From the NCBI RefSeq assembly GCF_000512585.2, contig NC_089241.1, positions 1,550,001-1,614,000 of the forward strand: DNA of 64,000 nt, read 5' to 3'. Source of the stretch: Kwoniella bestiolae CBS 10118 (lineage: Eukaryota; Basidiomycota; Tremellomycetes; Tremellales; Cryptococcaceae). The notes under the pieces were generated by a model. The model did not search any database. It saw nothing but the letters and a program-made list of their open reading frames with translations, and was not told the DNA's origin. Position numbers and translations under genes: made by a program. Below are positions 20,471 to 34,100 of this stretch, one piece after another; the stretch's first letter is position 1; every line of letters begins with the position of its first letter.

Positions 20471-23138
20471 CTACTCTGATCCATCCTCAATCCCATCTAT
20501 ATTGGTCTCGGTCCCATCCTTGGGTGATTCTTCCTCGTCTGGATATTTAGGTCTAGTAGATTCGATATCGTCTACAACCACAAAAAATCATGATGGTCAG
20601 CTGATCGCTTTTCCCCTCGGGTCAATGATGCATGTTCGGCTCACCCATAAATGATAGATAGGCCCATTCGACAGCTTCTGCAGCCCAGTAGAAATCACAG
20701 TGCTAAGTAGGTGGAAAAACATAACCAGTCAGTTCTGTAGCGCTCCTTTAATTCAGTCATGCACGGATGAATCAACCCACCTCGCTCTTATCCAACTTCG
20801 TCACTTTAATAACCTTCAAATCCTTTTCTTTCTTCTCCATCCTCTCAATCAGCGGTTCAGCCAACACGAGGTAGTCGCGTCCACCATGATATATCGATAA
20901 AGGTGGGAACCGACCGTCGAACCACCTCTCGAGCGAGTCGTCCAATGTGCATTTCCGATCGGCGAACCCACCTTTACCGCACCACCAGAAGATGGATGCG
21001 GAAGATACGGGCGTGGGCGTGAATCGGAACATCTTGGTTTTACGGCGGTGGAGCCTGCATCACAACGACACAGAATTTAGCATATTTCAGTGGGACCAAC
21101 TTGCTGACTCGAAAGAAAGACACATACCAATTCGCATCGGTCCAACCAAACAGGAACGCAAACATGATATACCCCAGACTAGCGAACAATCTCGCCGGTG
21201 CGTAGTCATAAGCCCATCTCATAAGCGGTATAAAGTCCAATACGCCGAAGAACCGCTTCCAAGTCGACCATTCCATCTTGTTCAGAGCGGTAAATGGGAA
21301 ACCGTGCGTCAAGGGACCAGCATATACTGCAGGGGCGAGTGCGATGAATACTGAGAGTTTCTTGCCCAGGGATGGACACATGCCTAACGAGAGGGAGATG
21401 AAGGCGAGGCCGTTTCCTTGGGAATGACCTATGAATGCGATCTAGAGTTGGGAGATTAGCGATCGCCATCGATTGGAGGCTTTTCATCTTTGATCCCTGA
21501 GGAACAATGGGTATCGACAAGGAGAGAGATATGGCTAGAACATCGACGTACCTTATCATACCCCGTCTCTCTACAAACATGCTCCACCAAAGCCGGTAAG
21601 TCGTACATCGCCAATTCCCTAATAGTCCAATCTACATATGAGGGGCAAACAAATCAGCTCGTTTGCTCAAGACATAAGAGCCTCGACAGAATGAGCCTAC
21701 TCACCCCAAAACCTCGGATCATTCCTACTGAAATTCCTATGGCCCATATCGAACACCCCCCTCGTATTTCCCAAGTACACCTGATATCCTCCATTCTTGG
21801 CTAGCCAAAATGCGAGAGAACGGTCTTCGGAGGTGACGAATGAGCCGGAGGATTGGAAGAGGCCGTGGAGGATTAGGACGGGGAAGCCGCCTAAAGACAA
21901 TGGACAGAGAATTAGCATGAGCTTGATTTATGAGACCAGTGGTGTATTGTTGTATTGTAAGATTTGATGCTCACCTCTTCCATCTGATCTAGGTTGAGCT
22001 TTCGGGTCGATGACGCGGTGCATCCTGGAGTAGGCGGTAGCGTGTATTAGCTGTCATGTAATCTGCGAGTAAATCGCACCGATGGTTGAATCAAACCACA
22101 ACCCTCCGCTCTCACAGGGCACATAACACGGGCTTGTCATTAAAGAAAAAGCCCCACTCACTTCAGATAATACCCATCCTCCGTCTCCACCGTCTGATGC
22201 TCAATATCCATCCCCACCTGCCTCGCATAATCACTAGGATCCTTCGATACCTTTTTCCCCTCCTTCTTCCAGTAATTCTCATCATCCCATGGGAACTTCC
22301 TCGGTCTATCTGGCCATACCCACTTCGGGAGGGCTTTGCAGCATTCCGCAGTGAATGCCCAGAGGACCACGAAGATCAAAAAGTAGGTCGAGAGGATGAT
22401 GGAGATGCTCTGGTTGATGAACAGGTTGATCTTGGCGAGGAAGGTTAGTGGTTTAGGAGGGAGGGGGGAGTAGGTTGACAGACTGGGTGGAGGGAAGGTA
22501 GGTCTGGTCAAGTGCTGTGAGGGGGTGGTAGAGCGATCTATAAATATTCGACGTAATACTCCTCTATTTGATGATGTCGATCCAGCTGATGATGTTCTAG
22601 ATAAGCTGGGTTTGAGGTTATGATTATTCGAATATGTCGGAGTGGGCGATAAGAGCGGTGTACTTTCCTCCCCTCCACGAGAATAGGATGAGGGGACTCC
22701 CAATCCATCCTCGTCGATCTCATACTCTGGTGTTCTAGTTTCACTTGATCCCCTGACTGCCCTGGCCTGAGCCGACGCGGTGAATCCATTGGGGAGGCTC
22801 ATAGCTGCTCGAGCGGGTGCGTCGAGCAACGTCGATGGAGGTGCTCTGGTAAGGTGTATGGGTGGTGCGCTGGGTGAGATCTGGGAAGGATGGGTCTGGA
22901 ACGAGCTGGTCTGTCCTGATGATGCAGAAGAAGAAGAGGGGCTTTTCTCGTCGATGATGTATTTGGAGGGTATCAATGTTGAATCTCCAGTGAGAGGTGC
23001 TCCGTCATGCGGTGAGAGTGATTTGATGACTTCGCTTGAAGGGGATGAGTCTGATGATGAGCCTGGTGAAGGGGTAGATGTTGGTGAGATTATCGAGGTG
23101 GTGACTCCTAGTAACTTTGATGGGATGAGGGTGGTCAT
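20471..23138 (-). CDS. Membrane-anchored alpha/beta-hydrolase lipase (steryl ester hydrolase-like)
   Basis: Exons on the minus strand: 23138-22162, 22024-21975, 21890-21705, 21631-21552, 21441-21128, 21054-20781, 20702-20645 and 20571-20471; 679 residues. The C-terminal half is the acid-lipase/Tgl1-Yeh1 type fold: a GYYLKMHRV entry characteristic of the AB-hydrolase-associated lipase region, oxyanion loop HGLF (His351), nucleophile elbow GHSQG (Ser438), acid Asp596 in HGGRDYL and His628 in SEHCDF, so the triad is complete. Such enzymes release sterols or fatty acids from steryl esters or triacylglycerol at lipid droplets or membranes. Residues 1 to about 235 are Ser/Pro-rich and probably disordered; a hydrophobic segment SIILSTYFLIFVVLWAF near residue 255 would anchor the protein. 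Which ester is the substrate cannot be told. Confidence 0.9.
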
Positions 23139-24288
23139 CTACAGAATGAGTGGTAGCAATAGTATCAGTGTTGCGAGTGAGATGAGGTGTAAAAGTCAAA
23201 GTGAAATAAAAGGTGGACTCACTTTGGTAATTGATACTCTGTGTTTCTTTTTTAGTGCGCTTTAGTCTGAAATGGATTCACGTACTTCCCTAATGATTAT
23301 ACAGAGAGTGATCTACCACCAAAGCCAATACAAATCCATTGACTAATCCAGTCGTACAAATCACTCTCTCTTCTTTGGAGGTATGCTCGGCTTGCTATTC
23401 CCACTCTGCTGAAGACAGGAAGACAGGCCAGGATAGACCATGAATCGAAGAGCGGGTTTAAGACTGTCGACTGATGTTTCCTCAATGTAAAGCGTGACTG
23501 AGTGATCCAATTCAGATGGTGAGATGTGGTTAAAAGGATTACTTTCTCGTGCTGTTTCACCTATCACCAATGGCGAGGCCAGGACAAAAGAATGAGATGA
23601 TTTGACGATAATGGTTTTGATTTTTTGTTTACTCTTTTGTACAGTTGTACAGATAGCTATTTATTTATTCATTTATTCATTTATTCATTTCAGGAAGCCC
23701 AGACAGAGAGAGCATGGGAAAGACGGGTGAAAAGAGCCTAGATCAGGTCTACTTCGTTATCCTGATTATCCTATATTTCATAATAACCGGAATGGGCTGA
23801 TCAGATCATGCAGGTACAAACGTGCTACTGCACCAAATGACGTCTTGAAATCATCAATTCTGCATAATAATATACGATTTCGTACGGTGCCTCCAACATG
23901 CTCAAATGCAGACGGGAAGAGAGGGAAGGAAGTAGAGATGCAGCAGCAACGACCTGAACCGATAATTAATCAATGAATGTTCCCACACACTGAAAAGGAC
24001 GATCATCAAAGCAATATTCTGATGCTGATGCTCCACTTTGTCATCAAACCTTGAGAGACAATGACGTTATGACAAGCAAAATACACTTATCTTTCTAGTT
24101 AATCGTGTATACTTTACTGACTTGAACAATGACATATCACACAATCTGATCAAATTCATTTCCACGAGACATACGATTAAATGCATCCAGCCCAACCTAC
24201 AACATGTAAAATGCATCAACAATCGCTCTGATACCGACATTTGGCTAATTGTCACTTCTCAATACAACACGCACACTCTTTTGTTTTC
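23139..24288. other. Intergenic region, lipase 5' flank and Zn2Cys6 factor 3' flank
   Basis: Both genes are on the minus strand. A simple ATTT/ATTC tetranucleotide-type repeat lies at about 23658-23692. The remaining sequence shows no gene; short minus-strand frames at 23297-23570 have no recognisable content. Confidence 0.4.
23658..23692. repeat. ATTT/ATTC simple repeat
   Basis: Repeated TTATTTATTCATTTATTCAT units, an ordinary microsatellite in the upstream region of the lipase gene. Confidence 0.8.
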
Positions 24289-26943
24289 CTAGCCCAACAA
24301 GACCGAACAGCCCATTTCCAACAAGATCTCCCTCCATGAACAAGCCTCATCATCCAACCCATCATCGATCCTCTTCCAGCATTCCTCAGCTACGCTCTCC
24401 AGCACGTCAATCTCATAGCAGCATTGTACCCTGAACCACCTAAGCACTTCTCGTGCTTTCTGGCGTTGTGATTGTGAGATCAGAGCGGTACAGGTGATGA
24501 GGATGGACTATGAGATACCAAATGAAACAATAAGCAAGCAGTCCCAGTCTCGGCTGTGAATGGGCACTCACAAAGTTCATCCACTCGACCTTGTCTCCAA
24601 CCTGACTACAAATCTCCAGCACGGTATCAGCGGATTTCTGAATCCCCTCGTCCTCCCTCGGCAACTTCAACAAATCTCTCAGGATCAGAATCTGAAACGC
24701 ATGCCACGTTGCCAGACTCCCATCTTTCGTGCGTTTTCGAGTTATGTTCTGAGGGACCGTCAAGATCCAATTCGCCATATCGTGTCTCAACTCGTTGATT
24801 CGAATTGTCAGACTTTCCCCCCACCGTTTCTTCTCTTCCAACCATTGGAGGGCGAGATGGTTGTCTGAAGGAGGGTGGATGCACGTTTGATCGGGGAAAT
24901 CGAAGAATGATTGACGATCTAGCTCAGCCGATTCGTATGTCAGGTTGATGACCCGCGTCATCAGGCGGGGGATGGTACGGTGCATCCCCCATGTACCTTC
25001 GCATGACTACGAGGGGATCGCAAGTGTTATTAGCACGACGGCAAGAGTCAAATAATTGCGGTCAATTGAAGAGACTGTATAACAGGTGTGAGTGTAGCTG
25101 TTAAGAACTCACATCGTGCTCGGATGGATCAACAGGTGCCAACCTCTCCCACCAAGTTGACGAGTCAGTCAAGACGACCGTAGGATCTCCTGTCGACAGC
25201 GAGCCTATGATACAAGAAATAAATAATCAATCAGCCTACGCGATACACCAACAGTGATCGAATGAGATAAGAAGAAGCTTGAGCCAGAAACACTCACGCC
25301 CGACATCACCAATCGTCATAGTCTCAATCAAACATCTCAATAGCGGTGAAACAGGCTTATCAGGTATCGGGGTGTTATCCGGATACGGCTTATCGGGGAA
25401 CAATATGCGTTCACATCCACCTCTTTTCTGAACGGCCAAAAGTCCCAGGCGGATCACCTCTCGCCAATGAGGATTGGCTCCTAGCACCTGAAAACATCAG
25501 TTGAAACATCAGTCGATGCAAAATACGAATAACCGTTACCAGAAACAATACTATCGACGTCTGCTCAGGAATGAGATCCACTCACATCATCGCAGCTCAG
25601 TATGACCGCACAAGCCAGAAATGCGTCCGAAGCAATTTCCTCTGGGATATTCTTGGCTTGCCGAAGTAATTTTACAGCTTCTCCTCTGTAGGCCAAACCC
25701 AATTCTCGAGTTCGTCCAGGAGATGAGGTCATCGAGCCTCGAGCTTCGAGTCTGAGTTATATCCCTTGTCAGCACCATTTAGCATATGTAGGAAGATGGT
25801 TGTGGTACAGAGAAACGGTACTCACACCGACAGATGGATAGCGCCCATAGCTAGCATACCCTGTTTGAGCGCCTCTGTGCTTAACGGCGCTTCGCCCGAG
25901 GGGACGAGAAACAACCTCGCAACGTGCTCGACCCAGGGGTTCGGTTCCTCCTCGACGACAAGGATGGAGAGCGAATAAGTGAGGGCGTGGTGGAACTGCG
26001 TTGGAGCGGGAATTATAGGGATTAGCAGGCCATGTGGAAATAGCAGAACAAGATCAGATCAATAGGCTTGAGATCTGGGATCGATGCATGTGCGATTGAG
26101 ACTGCATCACTCACACATCTCAGATCCTCTTCAACAGGAAACATACTCCTCAAAAACTCAGGCGGGTCCAACGGTCCACCGAAAAACTGCCCCATCCTTG
26201 TATCTCTGCAAAGTGCCATGAGAAGCTCCACACTGTCCATCTGCTGGACCAGCTGGGTAGGGTGCGGGATCCATATTGACTGAGCGGATGAGGACGGTAG
26301 CGAGGTCGAAGATGGATGGGGAAGGATCGGTACAGGAGTAGTTGGGAGAGAGAAAGATGTCTGAGAGGGGTATGGATTGACATTTGGTATTGTTGTATTG
26401 GCATTGTTCGGTAGTCCTTCGATGGGATCTTGAATATCATTTTTGGGTGGTAGAGATTGGCCATCTTCATCTCTCTTTCTCGTGTTATGCCTCCTGGCTA
26501 GCTTCTCAGCTACGGTATTGGGGTTGAAAGGCTTTTTCTCCGGGTAGACACACTACGAGCACGAGATAAATCAGCAGCAGTTCATCCTGGTTCATACCAT
26601 CTCTTAGGATAGGATCGCAGATGTATCTCTATATATAACACGGCAACTCACCTCCGCCCCATAATTTACACATCGCTTACATTCCGGCTTCTCTGTTACC
26701 CAAATTCAACATCAATATCAGTATTCGAAATAAACGATTAACAACAAAAAAAATGACCTCACCAAGATCACACTTTAGTCTTCTACTTCGACATACCAAA
26801 CACCCATTCCTCGATCTCGTAGCTTTTGGTTTGGGCCTGGGCTTGGGTTTTTCATTTATATGTTCGTTCGTCCCGTCTCTGACGATGGGCGAAAGGGAAG
26901 AAGCGGAGGAAGAAGCGACAGCGTTGGTTCGTGTAGGTGCCAT
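24289..26943 (-). CDS. Zn2Cys6 fungal transcription factor
   Basis: Exons on the minus strand: 26943-26763, 26692-26652, 26552-26115, 25995-25826, 25751-25586, 25487-25298, 25204-25113, 25006-24572 and 24507-24289; 643 residues. The binuclear zinc cluster is complete, Cys48-x2-Cys51-x6-Cys58-x6-Cys65-x2-Cys68-x6-Cys75 (GCLVCRSRRLKC then CKRC), with a basic lead-in of Lys/Pro/Arg. The rest resembles the fungal_trans_2 regulatory region, with an N-terminal ELLMALCRDTRMGQFF segment, a middle helical part and a C-terminal end after WMNF. An apparent read-through frame ends at 24440, but splicing 24571-24508 continues the family C-terminus (CTALISQSQRQKARE, then ending EMGCSVLLG), so the spliced form is preferred. 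Target genes unknown. Confidence 0.9.
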
Positions 26944-27493
26944 ATTGGTTTTATCTCTTATCTCCAATCTCCTGTATCCATGTATGGTGTATTCACGAGG
27001 TAAGTCTATGTCCAGTGCTATGCGTGATCTAGTTGGATGATGAGATGGTGATCAAGGATTGTTGACGTAAATATGAGTGTTAGAAGAGATGAAACGAAAG
27101 CAAGGGAATGTCGGGCAAAGGCGGGAATAGGCGAGTTATCCTAAAACAGTGAATTCTTGGCAAAACATCCACATTCGACATTCCTCACTACTAACCACTA
27201 CGTATGAGCTCAATCTACGTGACCGGCTAGTACAGGTGAAAATGACTATGCATAGTAATACGTAGTATATAAACCCATCTATCTATATATGTTTCGAATG
27301 CTTATGTATGAACCCACCAGAGAAAAAACGAGACCGAGAAAGGTATACCAATCCAAAAACTAACAAACCAAAACCAGAACCCATCTAATCAGACCATCCT
27401 CATTACTCCACATGTTGATGCCCACCTCGTTCCATACTGCACTATCCCCGACTTACACGGTATATTTGTACTAATCCCATTACTAGCAGCTAG
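26944..27493. other. Intergenic region, 5' flank of the Zn2Cys6 factor
   Basis: Both neighbours are on the minus strand. The segment nearest 27493 is the 3' UTR of the 688-residue protein gene. No gene or strong motif is seen. Confidence 0.4.
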
Positions 27494-29618
27494 TCAAACA
27501 CATCCCCCAAACTTGACCCCAACTCTAGCTTCACACCCCACACCCAGCGCCTTTACCCACTCCACAGCCTCTAGCACCTCCCTAGTGGGTTTCTCAGCGA
27601 ACCCAACAGACTGACTGGCCAACGAGCTCAACACCCTCTCCAGATCAGGTTTGATGGCCAGAGCGAATCTCCTACCCCATTCTTCAGCTGCGCTGAATCC
27701 AGATAACACCTGTCGCTCATACTCTACCACCGTCCAACCCCAGATCTCAGCTGGGTGTCTTATCTTGTATTCTCCAGTAGCCTTCTCGTCAGTTGAAGGC
27801 AGCACGCTCAAGGCGTTATTCGCTTGTCGTAAGAGGATCGTGAATAACGTGACGGAAGGTAAATCTTCCATAGCGTCGTCCAAAGCCTCTTCAACGGGAT
27901 CATCAATATCATCCCTTAATCTCCTTGTACTGGCTAAAACCCTCGTAGAACAAGAGGCGCCCTTGTACATTGCGTTGGAGATGATTCGGAACGAGGCCAG
28001 CGCTTCTAAGGCTTCGTGGAGTGCTTCCCTGGCGATATGCTCGGTGGCATTGGGATCTTGAGATGCCCCAGATGCTGTGGGAGCTTGGACCAGTCCACCT
28101 ACGAGTCTCTTGACTAATCCCTCCAGGGACATTAGCGCATGAGTAGCTGGCCGGAGTTGTTGGGCACCTCGAGGTGGAGAAGGTGGTCTTGAGTGAGATC
28201 GAGAAGGGATGATTGACAATGACGAGGTGAGTTTCGCAGTGACTCCCCCAAGAGAAGGAGAAGCTACGACAGTGGGGGTGGTTTCCTTTTCTTTGCCTAG
28301 TCCTGCGAGAGCTTTGGCCACACTACCTGGACTGGGAGGTCGATTTGGTGATCCGCCTAGATCCTTCTCCGAGACGATACACATTCCCTTCCAGATGACA
28401 GCTACCATCACGCCGGTAATCCAACCTTCGCCATCATCCGCGCAGGGCGCAGCAACGAGTTCGAACACCTTTCTAGCTCCATCGACCCGGTTGGCGAAGT
28501 GTTGAAGGCAAGGAGGGATAGCGAGTTGGCGAGAAGTACCTCCCGAGGAAAGTTCTTTGGTAAGGCGAGAGACAGGAGCGGAAGAATGCTCCTTGGTCAC
28601 GCTGGGTGTAGGAGCAGTGGTAGGAGCCGGGATAGAAGCTAGTCCTACGACCTTGCTCCCCGCTGGAGAAGTACCTTCGTTCCTTGATAGACTGGCCACG
28701 AGGTCTCGTTTGAGACCAAGCATAAGTGGTTGAATGACTTTGCTGACTACCAGATCGAGCTTGTCCATTACCGGTCGAAGGGTTTCTTGAACGAAGCGAG
28801 GCCAGTTCCCTGTCTCCAGGGTCTGCTCCAAGACCTCACAGGTTTCCCAAGCTGCATGGGCAACTGAGAGAACAAAGTATTGAGATGGGTTCAGGGGATG
28901 AGCAACAGGAGCTTGAGCGTTGATGTTGAGTGCACTAGCGAAGGCGGGGTCGGTAAGTGCTGGAAGGAGAAGGGTCTCCAGTCGAGTGGTATAGATGGAC
29001 AAAGCTTTGACGGAAGTGCGAAGGACAGCCCGAATAAGGTAAGCGTCATTGGGAGGGTATGGTAGTTCCCTGAAAGTATATGTCAGCATCATCACATTGC
29101 TTGTCGAGTCGATGATGGTGGACTCACTTGACAACAGCTTCTCCGACTGACCATCCACTGCCTTTCTTGAATCCTTTCTTAGCTTTGAAGTCTACTCCAG
29201 CGCAAGCTTTATTGACGACCTCATTCAGTCTTAAACCGATAACATCCATGTGTTTGGCTTGGATACCAGCAGGTTCAGGGACGGTGCCCGTAGGTGCCGC
29301 TGTACCGGGAAGGGGCGAGGCAGAACTACGAGGAGTCACGGGTCTACTTCCAGGTGGGGAAAGACCTTTCTTGGAAGCTCCCAAAGGTTGAGAGGGAGTG
29401 ACAGCAGCTGGAGGTGCAGCTGTACCATTGGCGTGGCTGATCTGTAGTGAAGATACCTTATCGGCTACTTGTCGACTGAGCGAGCGAGACCTGGGTTTAC
29501 CTTCCCCATTAGGTACTACAGCGGTGCCGGAGACGGTGGTGGATTGGACGGTGGGAGGAGCAGGAGAAGATGGTCGGGAGGGTCTGTTGAGGATGGGAAG
29601 AGTGCGAAGGGCTTGCAT
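27494..29618 (-). CDS. Unrecognised 688-residue protein
   Basis: Two exons on the minus strand, 29618-29128 and 29069-27494, joined in frame (Lys-Glu-Leu-Pro). I do not recognise the family. The first 120 residues are rich in Ser, Pro, Thr and Ala. From about residue 122 (HMDVIGLRLNEVVNKACAG) the sequence looks folded and largely helical, with leucine- and alanine-rich segments such as AYLIRAVLRTSVKALSIYTTRLETLL, interrupted at about 345-420 by another Ser/Pro-rich linker, and ending in CEARVGVKFGGCV. No signal peptide, membrane segment or catalytic motif is visible. The gene has an unusually low intron number for the window (one). Codon use looks like its neighbours and the frame is long and open, so a real gene is likely. 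Confidence 0.8.
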
Positions 29619-31184
29619 TGTGGCGTGAGGTGACGTTATGCTCTGGGAGTATGTAAGTGTTGTTTGAGGGTATGTCTCTTGGTGGTTCCTATACGAATCC
29701 TTTTGCTTGTGTTTTGATTATTTGCTTGTATGCGATATGCTATGATGCTATGCGTTATGATAGGTTGCGATAGGTGATGGGGTAGGAGCGAGGGTTGACT
29801 GACCGCGCTTAAGGAGGGTAAGTGGTGGAAATCTAATTATCCCATTCGATAAAATGGCGCTGTAGCGTTAATTATGAGGATGATTATCTATGCGATTATA
29901 CTGATTGTATGTATTGACAAGTAATCGATTCTTTCCGCCAGGTGTGAACTGGCTCTTTATGTCGTTTGTGTGTTAAGCCAAATTATGGGGGTTTTTCTCC
30001 AGAGTCGAGTAACAAGAGGATCAAGGGTGGAAGTCTAAGGAGACGAGAGGCGACAGAGTAGCTGTGGGTGTTGGTGTTTATGGCAAGTGTCATTGGTAGA
30101 AGTCGGAATTTCAACGAGGGGAGTGATAAAAGAGGATAGAAGTTGAGTTTGAATTGGGTTGAGAAGGTGGGGTGGTGTTGTATTCATGAACGTGTATTGG
30201 TGAATGAGAGAGATAAGCAAAGGAAAGGACAGGAGGGTGGAATCCAAAGGAGGGTTTCAGTTGCAAATTTTTCAATAAATGTCGCGAACATAGCGCGTTT
30301 TGAGGGATTGGAAGAGATGGGTATGGCGAATTGAAGATAACAAATTGGTCAGCGGCAAGTTCTTACATGATGAATATCTCTGATGGCCGATCTATCCTAT
30401 CGCTTGCCCCACCATCTATCCGCTTGCCTCACCATCTATCCACCTCAGACCAGATTGAGAGACAGAAGACCATCCACTCACCCTGCGTCCCCGTTGGTTG
30501 AATATCTTAAATAGCCACTATGAGGTAGTTTTGATTTCTTCATCGAGTATCGTGGGGGGTCAGAGATTCAATGAATATTGAATAAGTGTTGCTATGGGTA
30601 TTGCTTGGTTGGTTTGGTCCGCTTAGGCAAAGAAGCCAGAAGTTTGCTTTGATGTGGTAAAGATGGTTATTGAGAGTGGAAGAGAAAAGAGAAAAGAGTA
30701 ATAGAGATGCAGAGGTGAAAAGATGTAGTATGACGGTAAAAAGGGGTTTGATGCAGGACAAAGGGTTTAAAACCAACCACCCAACCACCCAACCACATTT
30801 CGTCATAACACACACGGTCGTGTGGACGCAATATTCAAATTCAATTAAAAATTTTATTAGCGGGAAACACAAATGTTGGTAATGGCTATAATTGGAATTA
30901 GCCGAGAAAAGATAAATGGTTGGAAAATCGTAGTGAAATAGACGCTAGACAGGTGCATTGGGCGTTTCATATTCATTTCAGTACGTAATGCTTTGCCACG
31001 TGGGTTCATGACGATTAAGCTGTGACGTGTCGATTGACACTTGTTGCGTCCATTACATCCCATGTCATGTTGACGAGGTCGGATATGATGTTCTTGCAAC
31101 TTGCCTCATTATATCATTATTACTATCACACTGTCACAGTCAAAAGTCACAGGAGGAGTGTCACCTGTCTTTGTACCTTCAAAC
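29619..31184. other. Long divergent intergenic region
   Basis: This 1.57-kb region separates the 688-residue protein gene (-) from HRD3 (+). It contains a near-perfect 20-bp direct repeat at 30401-30443 (CTTGCCCCACCATCTATCCG / CTTGCCTCACCATCTATCCA), a CCCAACCA microsatellite at about 30776-30798, and a purine-rich stretch at about 30670-30720. No coding gene is supported. The length leaves room for a non-coding RNA, for which I see no direct evidence. Confidence 0.4.
30401..30443. repeat. Short imperfect direct repeat
   Basis: Two adjacent copies of CTTGCC(C/T)CACCATCTATCC occur within the divergent intergenic region. Confidence 0.8.
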
Positions 31185-34100
31185 ATGCCATCTCTGCGGC
31201 GTAGCAGTCGCTCGACCTACCTCTTACTAGCTTTACTCTTGTCAATATCTCTGCTCTCAAGTCCATCTTCCCTTGTCCTGGCGCAAGCGGTCGAAGAGCA
31301 GAGTGGGCAAGAAGAAACATCAGTATCAGACGGTGAGCCTTTCTCTGATCCTATTCAGCATACATCTTATCAAAGCTAACTTCGTGTCATATCCATAGTA
31401 TGCGCGCCCTTGAGAGAAGCCCAAACCATTCTAACCTCCCTCGCTCCCTCCCCTAATGCCCACCTCGAACACAAGATCACCTCAGTCATCACCCCCTTCT
31501 CCTCGAAAGGGTGGTCAGACGGTCTAGGATGGGGTCATGAAGGTCCTCTTTCCACCACTTTCCGACTCCTCCCTCGTTTCCTCAACACACTCTTATCGCC
31601 CAAGACGTTCTTCTCGAAGATCCCTATAATAGGATCCAGCGGGAAACAACGCAAGGGCGTTAAGATAGGTAGAGCGAGGCAAGAGAGGATAGAGAAGTTG
31701 TTGAAGCTTATGGAGGATGCTGAGAGGGGTGGATGTGCGGAAGTGCATGGTGTGAGAGGGAAGATGAGGATGGTGAGCCGTGTCTTTACCTTCTTCTGTG
31801 TGAGATATGATAGCTTATGAGTCAAGGACAGTTCCCGCCAAAAGGGTTAAAACAGGATCTCCAAGCTTCCTACAATGCTTTCAAGGTGAGCTGTCGGATA
31901 TATGAAACGATCAATATCAGCTAATGCCAAAAGGGAATTTAGAAATACCTCGAACACACTGCAGATCCAGAAGCGCAATTCATGGTTGGATTCTTCCACG
32001 CTACGGGACTAGGGGGTGTGGAACAGGATCAAGGAAAGGTCAGTTATTAATTGCACGGACCAGTAGAGAGTGATCTATAAGCTGACAAGTATAACCACAG
32101 GCGTTGCTTTACTACACTTTTGCTGCTGTACAAGGATACAGACCCGCTTCGATGGCTTTGGGATATAGGCATTGGGCTGGGATAGGCGTAAAGGAGGTAA
32201 GTTTATCCCAAAGATATTTCGATAAAGACCTCGTTAGCTTATATGGCTTGATAGGACTGCATGCTTGCTTTGGATCACTATCAGACAGCCGCTGAGCAGT
32301 GTAGGTGTCATCTGCTTATCATCGTATATATATTCTTACAAAATTAGCTGATTCCTTGGTATAGCTTATCAAACCTTCTTATCCGGACCACCTGGAGGCC
32401 TTACCCTCCCACTCACCAACACCAAGTTATCAGATCGCGTAGGAGGTATCTACGGCCCCCACGCCTCATGGGCTTCAACAGGTTCTAATGCCCACAGACC
32501 GGCTATACGAGCGACAATGGCATCTGCAAGAGGAGAAACGGAGAAAGAGATATTAGAATACTATCAATATCATTCCGACCGTGATTCTCACGTCTACACT
32601 GTCCGCCTGGGTCGACTATTCTACCTTGGTTCAGTGTATTTCTCACATGCGGGCGTATCGGCCGGTGCGGAGGGTGTAGGCGAGATACCGAGGGATTACA
32701 AGAAGGCTAAAGAGTATTTCTTGAAAGTTGCGAGAAACCTCTGGCCAAAAGATTTCGAAAATGATGGTACGGTCTCAAAGAGGAGAAAATTGTCGAAAGA
32801 GCAGGAAGATGCTATTAGGGAGCCGGCTATGGTGGCTGCTGCGTTCCTTGGGAGGATGGCAATGAGAGGAGAGGGGGGTAAACCGGATTATAGGAGGGCG
32901 AGGCTTTGGCATGAGAGGGCTGCTGAGCTGGTAAGTCATATGCCTGCAGGCGATGTGTTTTCAGGCTGACCTTACGGTTTAAATCACTGACATATGAATT
33001 TTACCATTGACAGGGCGACCGTGAAGCTCATAATGGCCTGGGGATAATCCACCGAGATGGACTGGTAGTTCCAGTAGACAAACAGAAGGCCTTCCATTAC
33101 TTCCAAGCTTCCGCCTCGCAAGATCTAGCAGAAGGTCAAGTCAATCTTGCCAAACACCACCTAGAAAGGGGCGAAGTAGTACAAGCCAACGCATATCTAG
33201 AAGTAGCATTACGACACGGAGCAACCTTTGAAGCATTCCACTTATTAGGTAAAATTCACGCCAAGAACGTGATGTCCCTTCCTAATAGCGATGGGACCGG
33301 AAAACCTGGATTATGTGGTGTCGCAGTGGCCTATGAGAAGTTGGTCGCTGAACGGGGTAATTGGGATGCAGATTTTGTGGGGGAAGCGGATAAAGCTTGG
33401 TTGAGGGGTGAAAAGGATAATGCGTTTTTGGGGTGGTATATCGGTGCTGAGCTTGGTGTTGAGTCCGCGCAGAATAATATTGCTTTCTTACTTGAGAAGG
33501 GATTTAGGTTGGGCGAGGGGAATAGTAATTTAGTCTTAGGGATGGATGAGGAAGGTGGTGAAGGTAGACAGAAGATAAGTGAGGAGAATAGGGAGAGGGC
33601 ATTGACATGGTGGATTAGGAGTGCGAATCAGGATAACGTAGATGCTATGGTCAGGGTTGGAGATTATTGTTGTGAGTGTTAACATCCGGGTGGTATATTG
33701 TGTTCGCGGGATGACTTGTTGACATGTTGATAGACCAATCTCCGGAATCTTATGATCGGGCAGTAGCTTACTATCAAACTGCTGCTGATACCCAAACCTC
33801 ATCTATGGCTTATTGGAACCTCGGATGGATGTATGAGAATGGGCATGGTGTGCCTCGAGATTGGCATTTGGCGAAGAGGTTTTACGATTTGGCAGGTGAG
33901 ACTTCTGTGGAAGCTTATCTGCCTGTTATGTTGAGTTTGATCAAGTTGTATGCCAAGTCGTGAGTCGCATCTCTCATACCTAGATACCTTAGGTGTAATC
34001 ACTACATTGGTGTAATCAGTACATATTGAGAGATTTAGAGTAGGATACTGATCTGATTTATCAATGGCACGTAGATGGTGGATCGACATCCAGACTCGCG

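Noticed and set aside
22086..23265. + strand frames opposite the lipase gene
   Set aside because: Antisense shadows of the lipase first exon, without recognisable features or splice support.
24440..24571. Unspliced C-terminus of the Zn2Cys6 factor ending at 24440
   Set aside because: Splicing 24571-24508 gives the C-terminal sequence expected of the family; the read-through peptide does not.
30776..30798. CCCAACCA repeat as CRISPR or telomeric repeat
   Set aside because: The units are contiguous with no spacers and occur only a few times; it is an ordinary microsatellite in a fungal genome.
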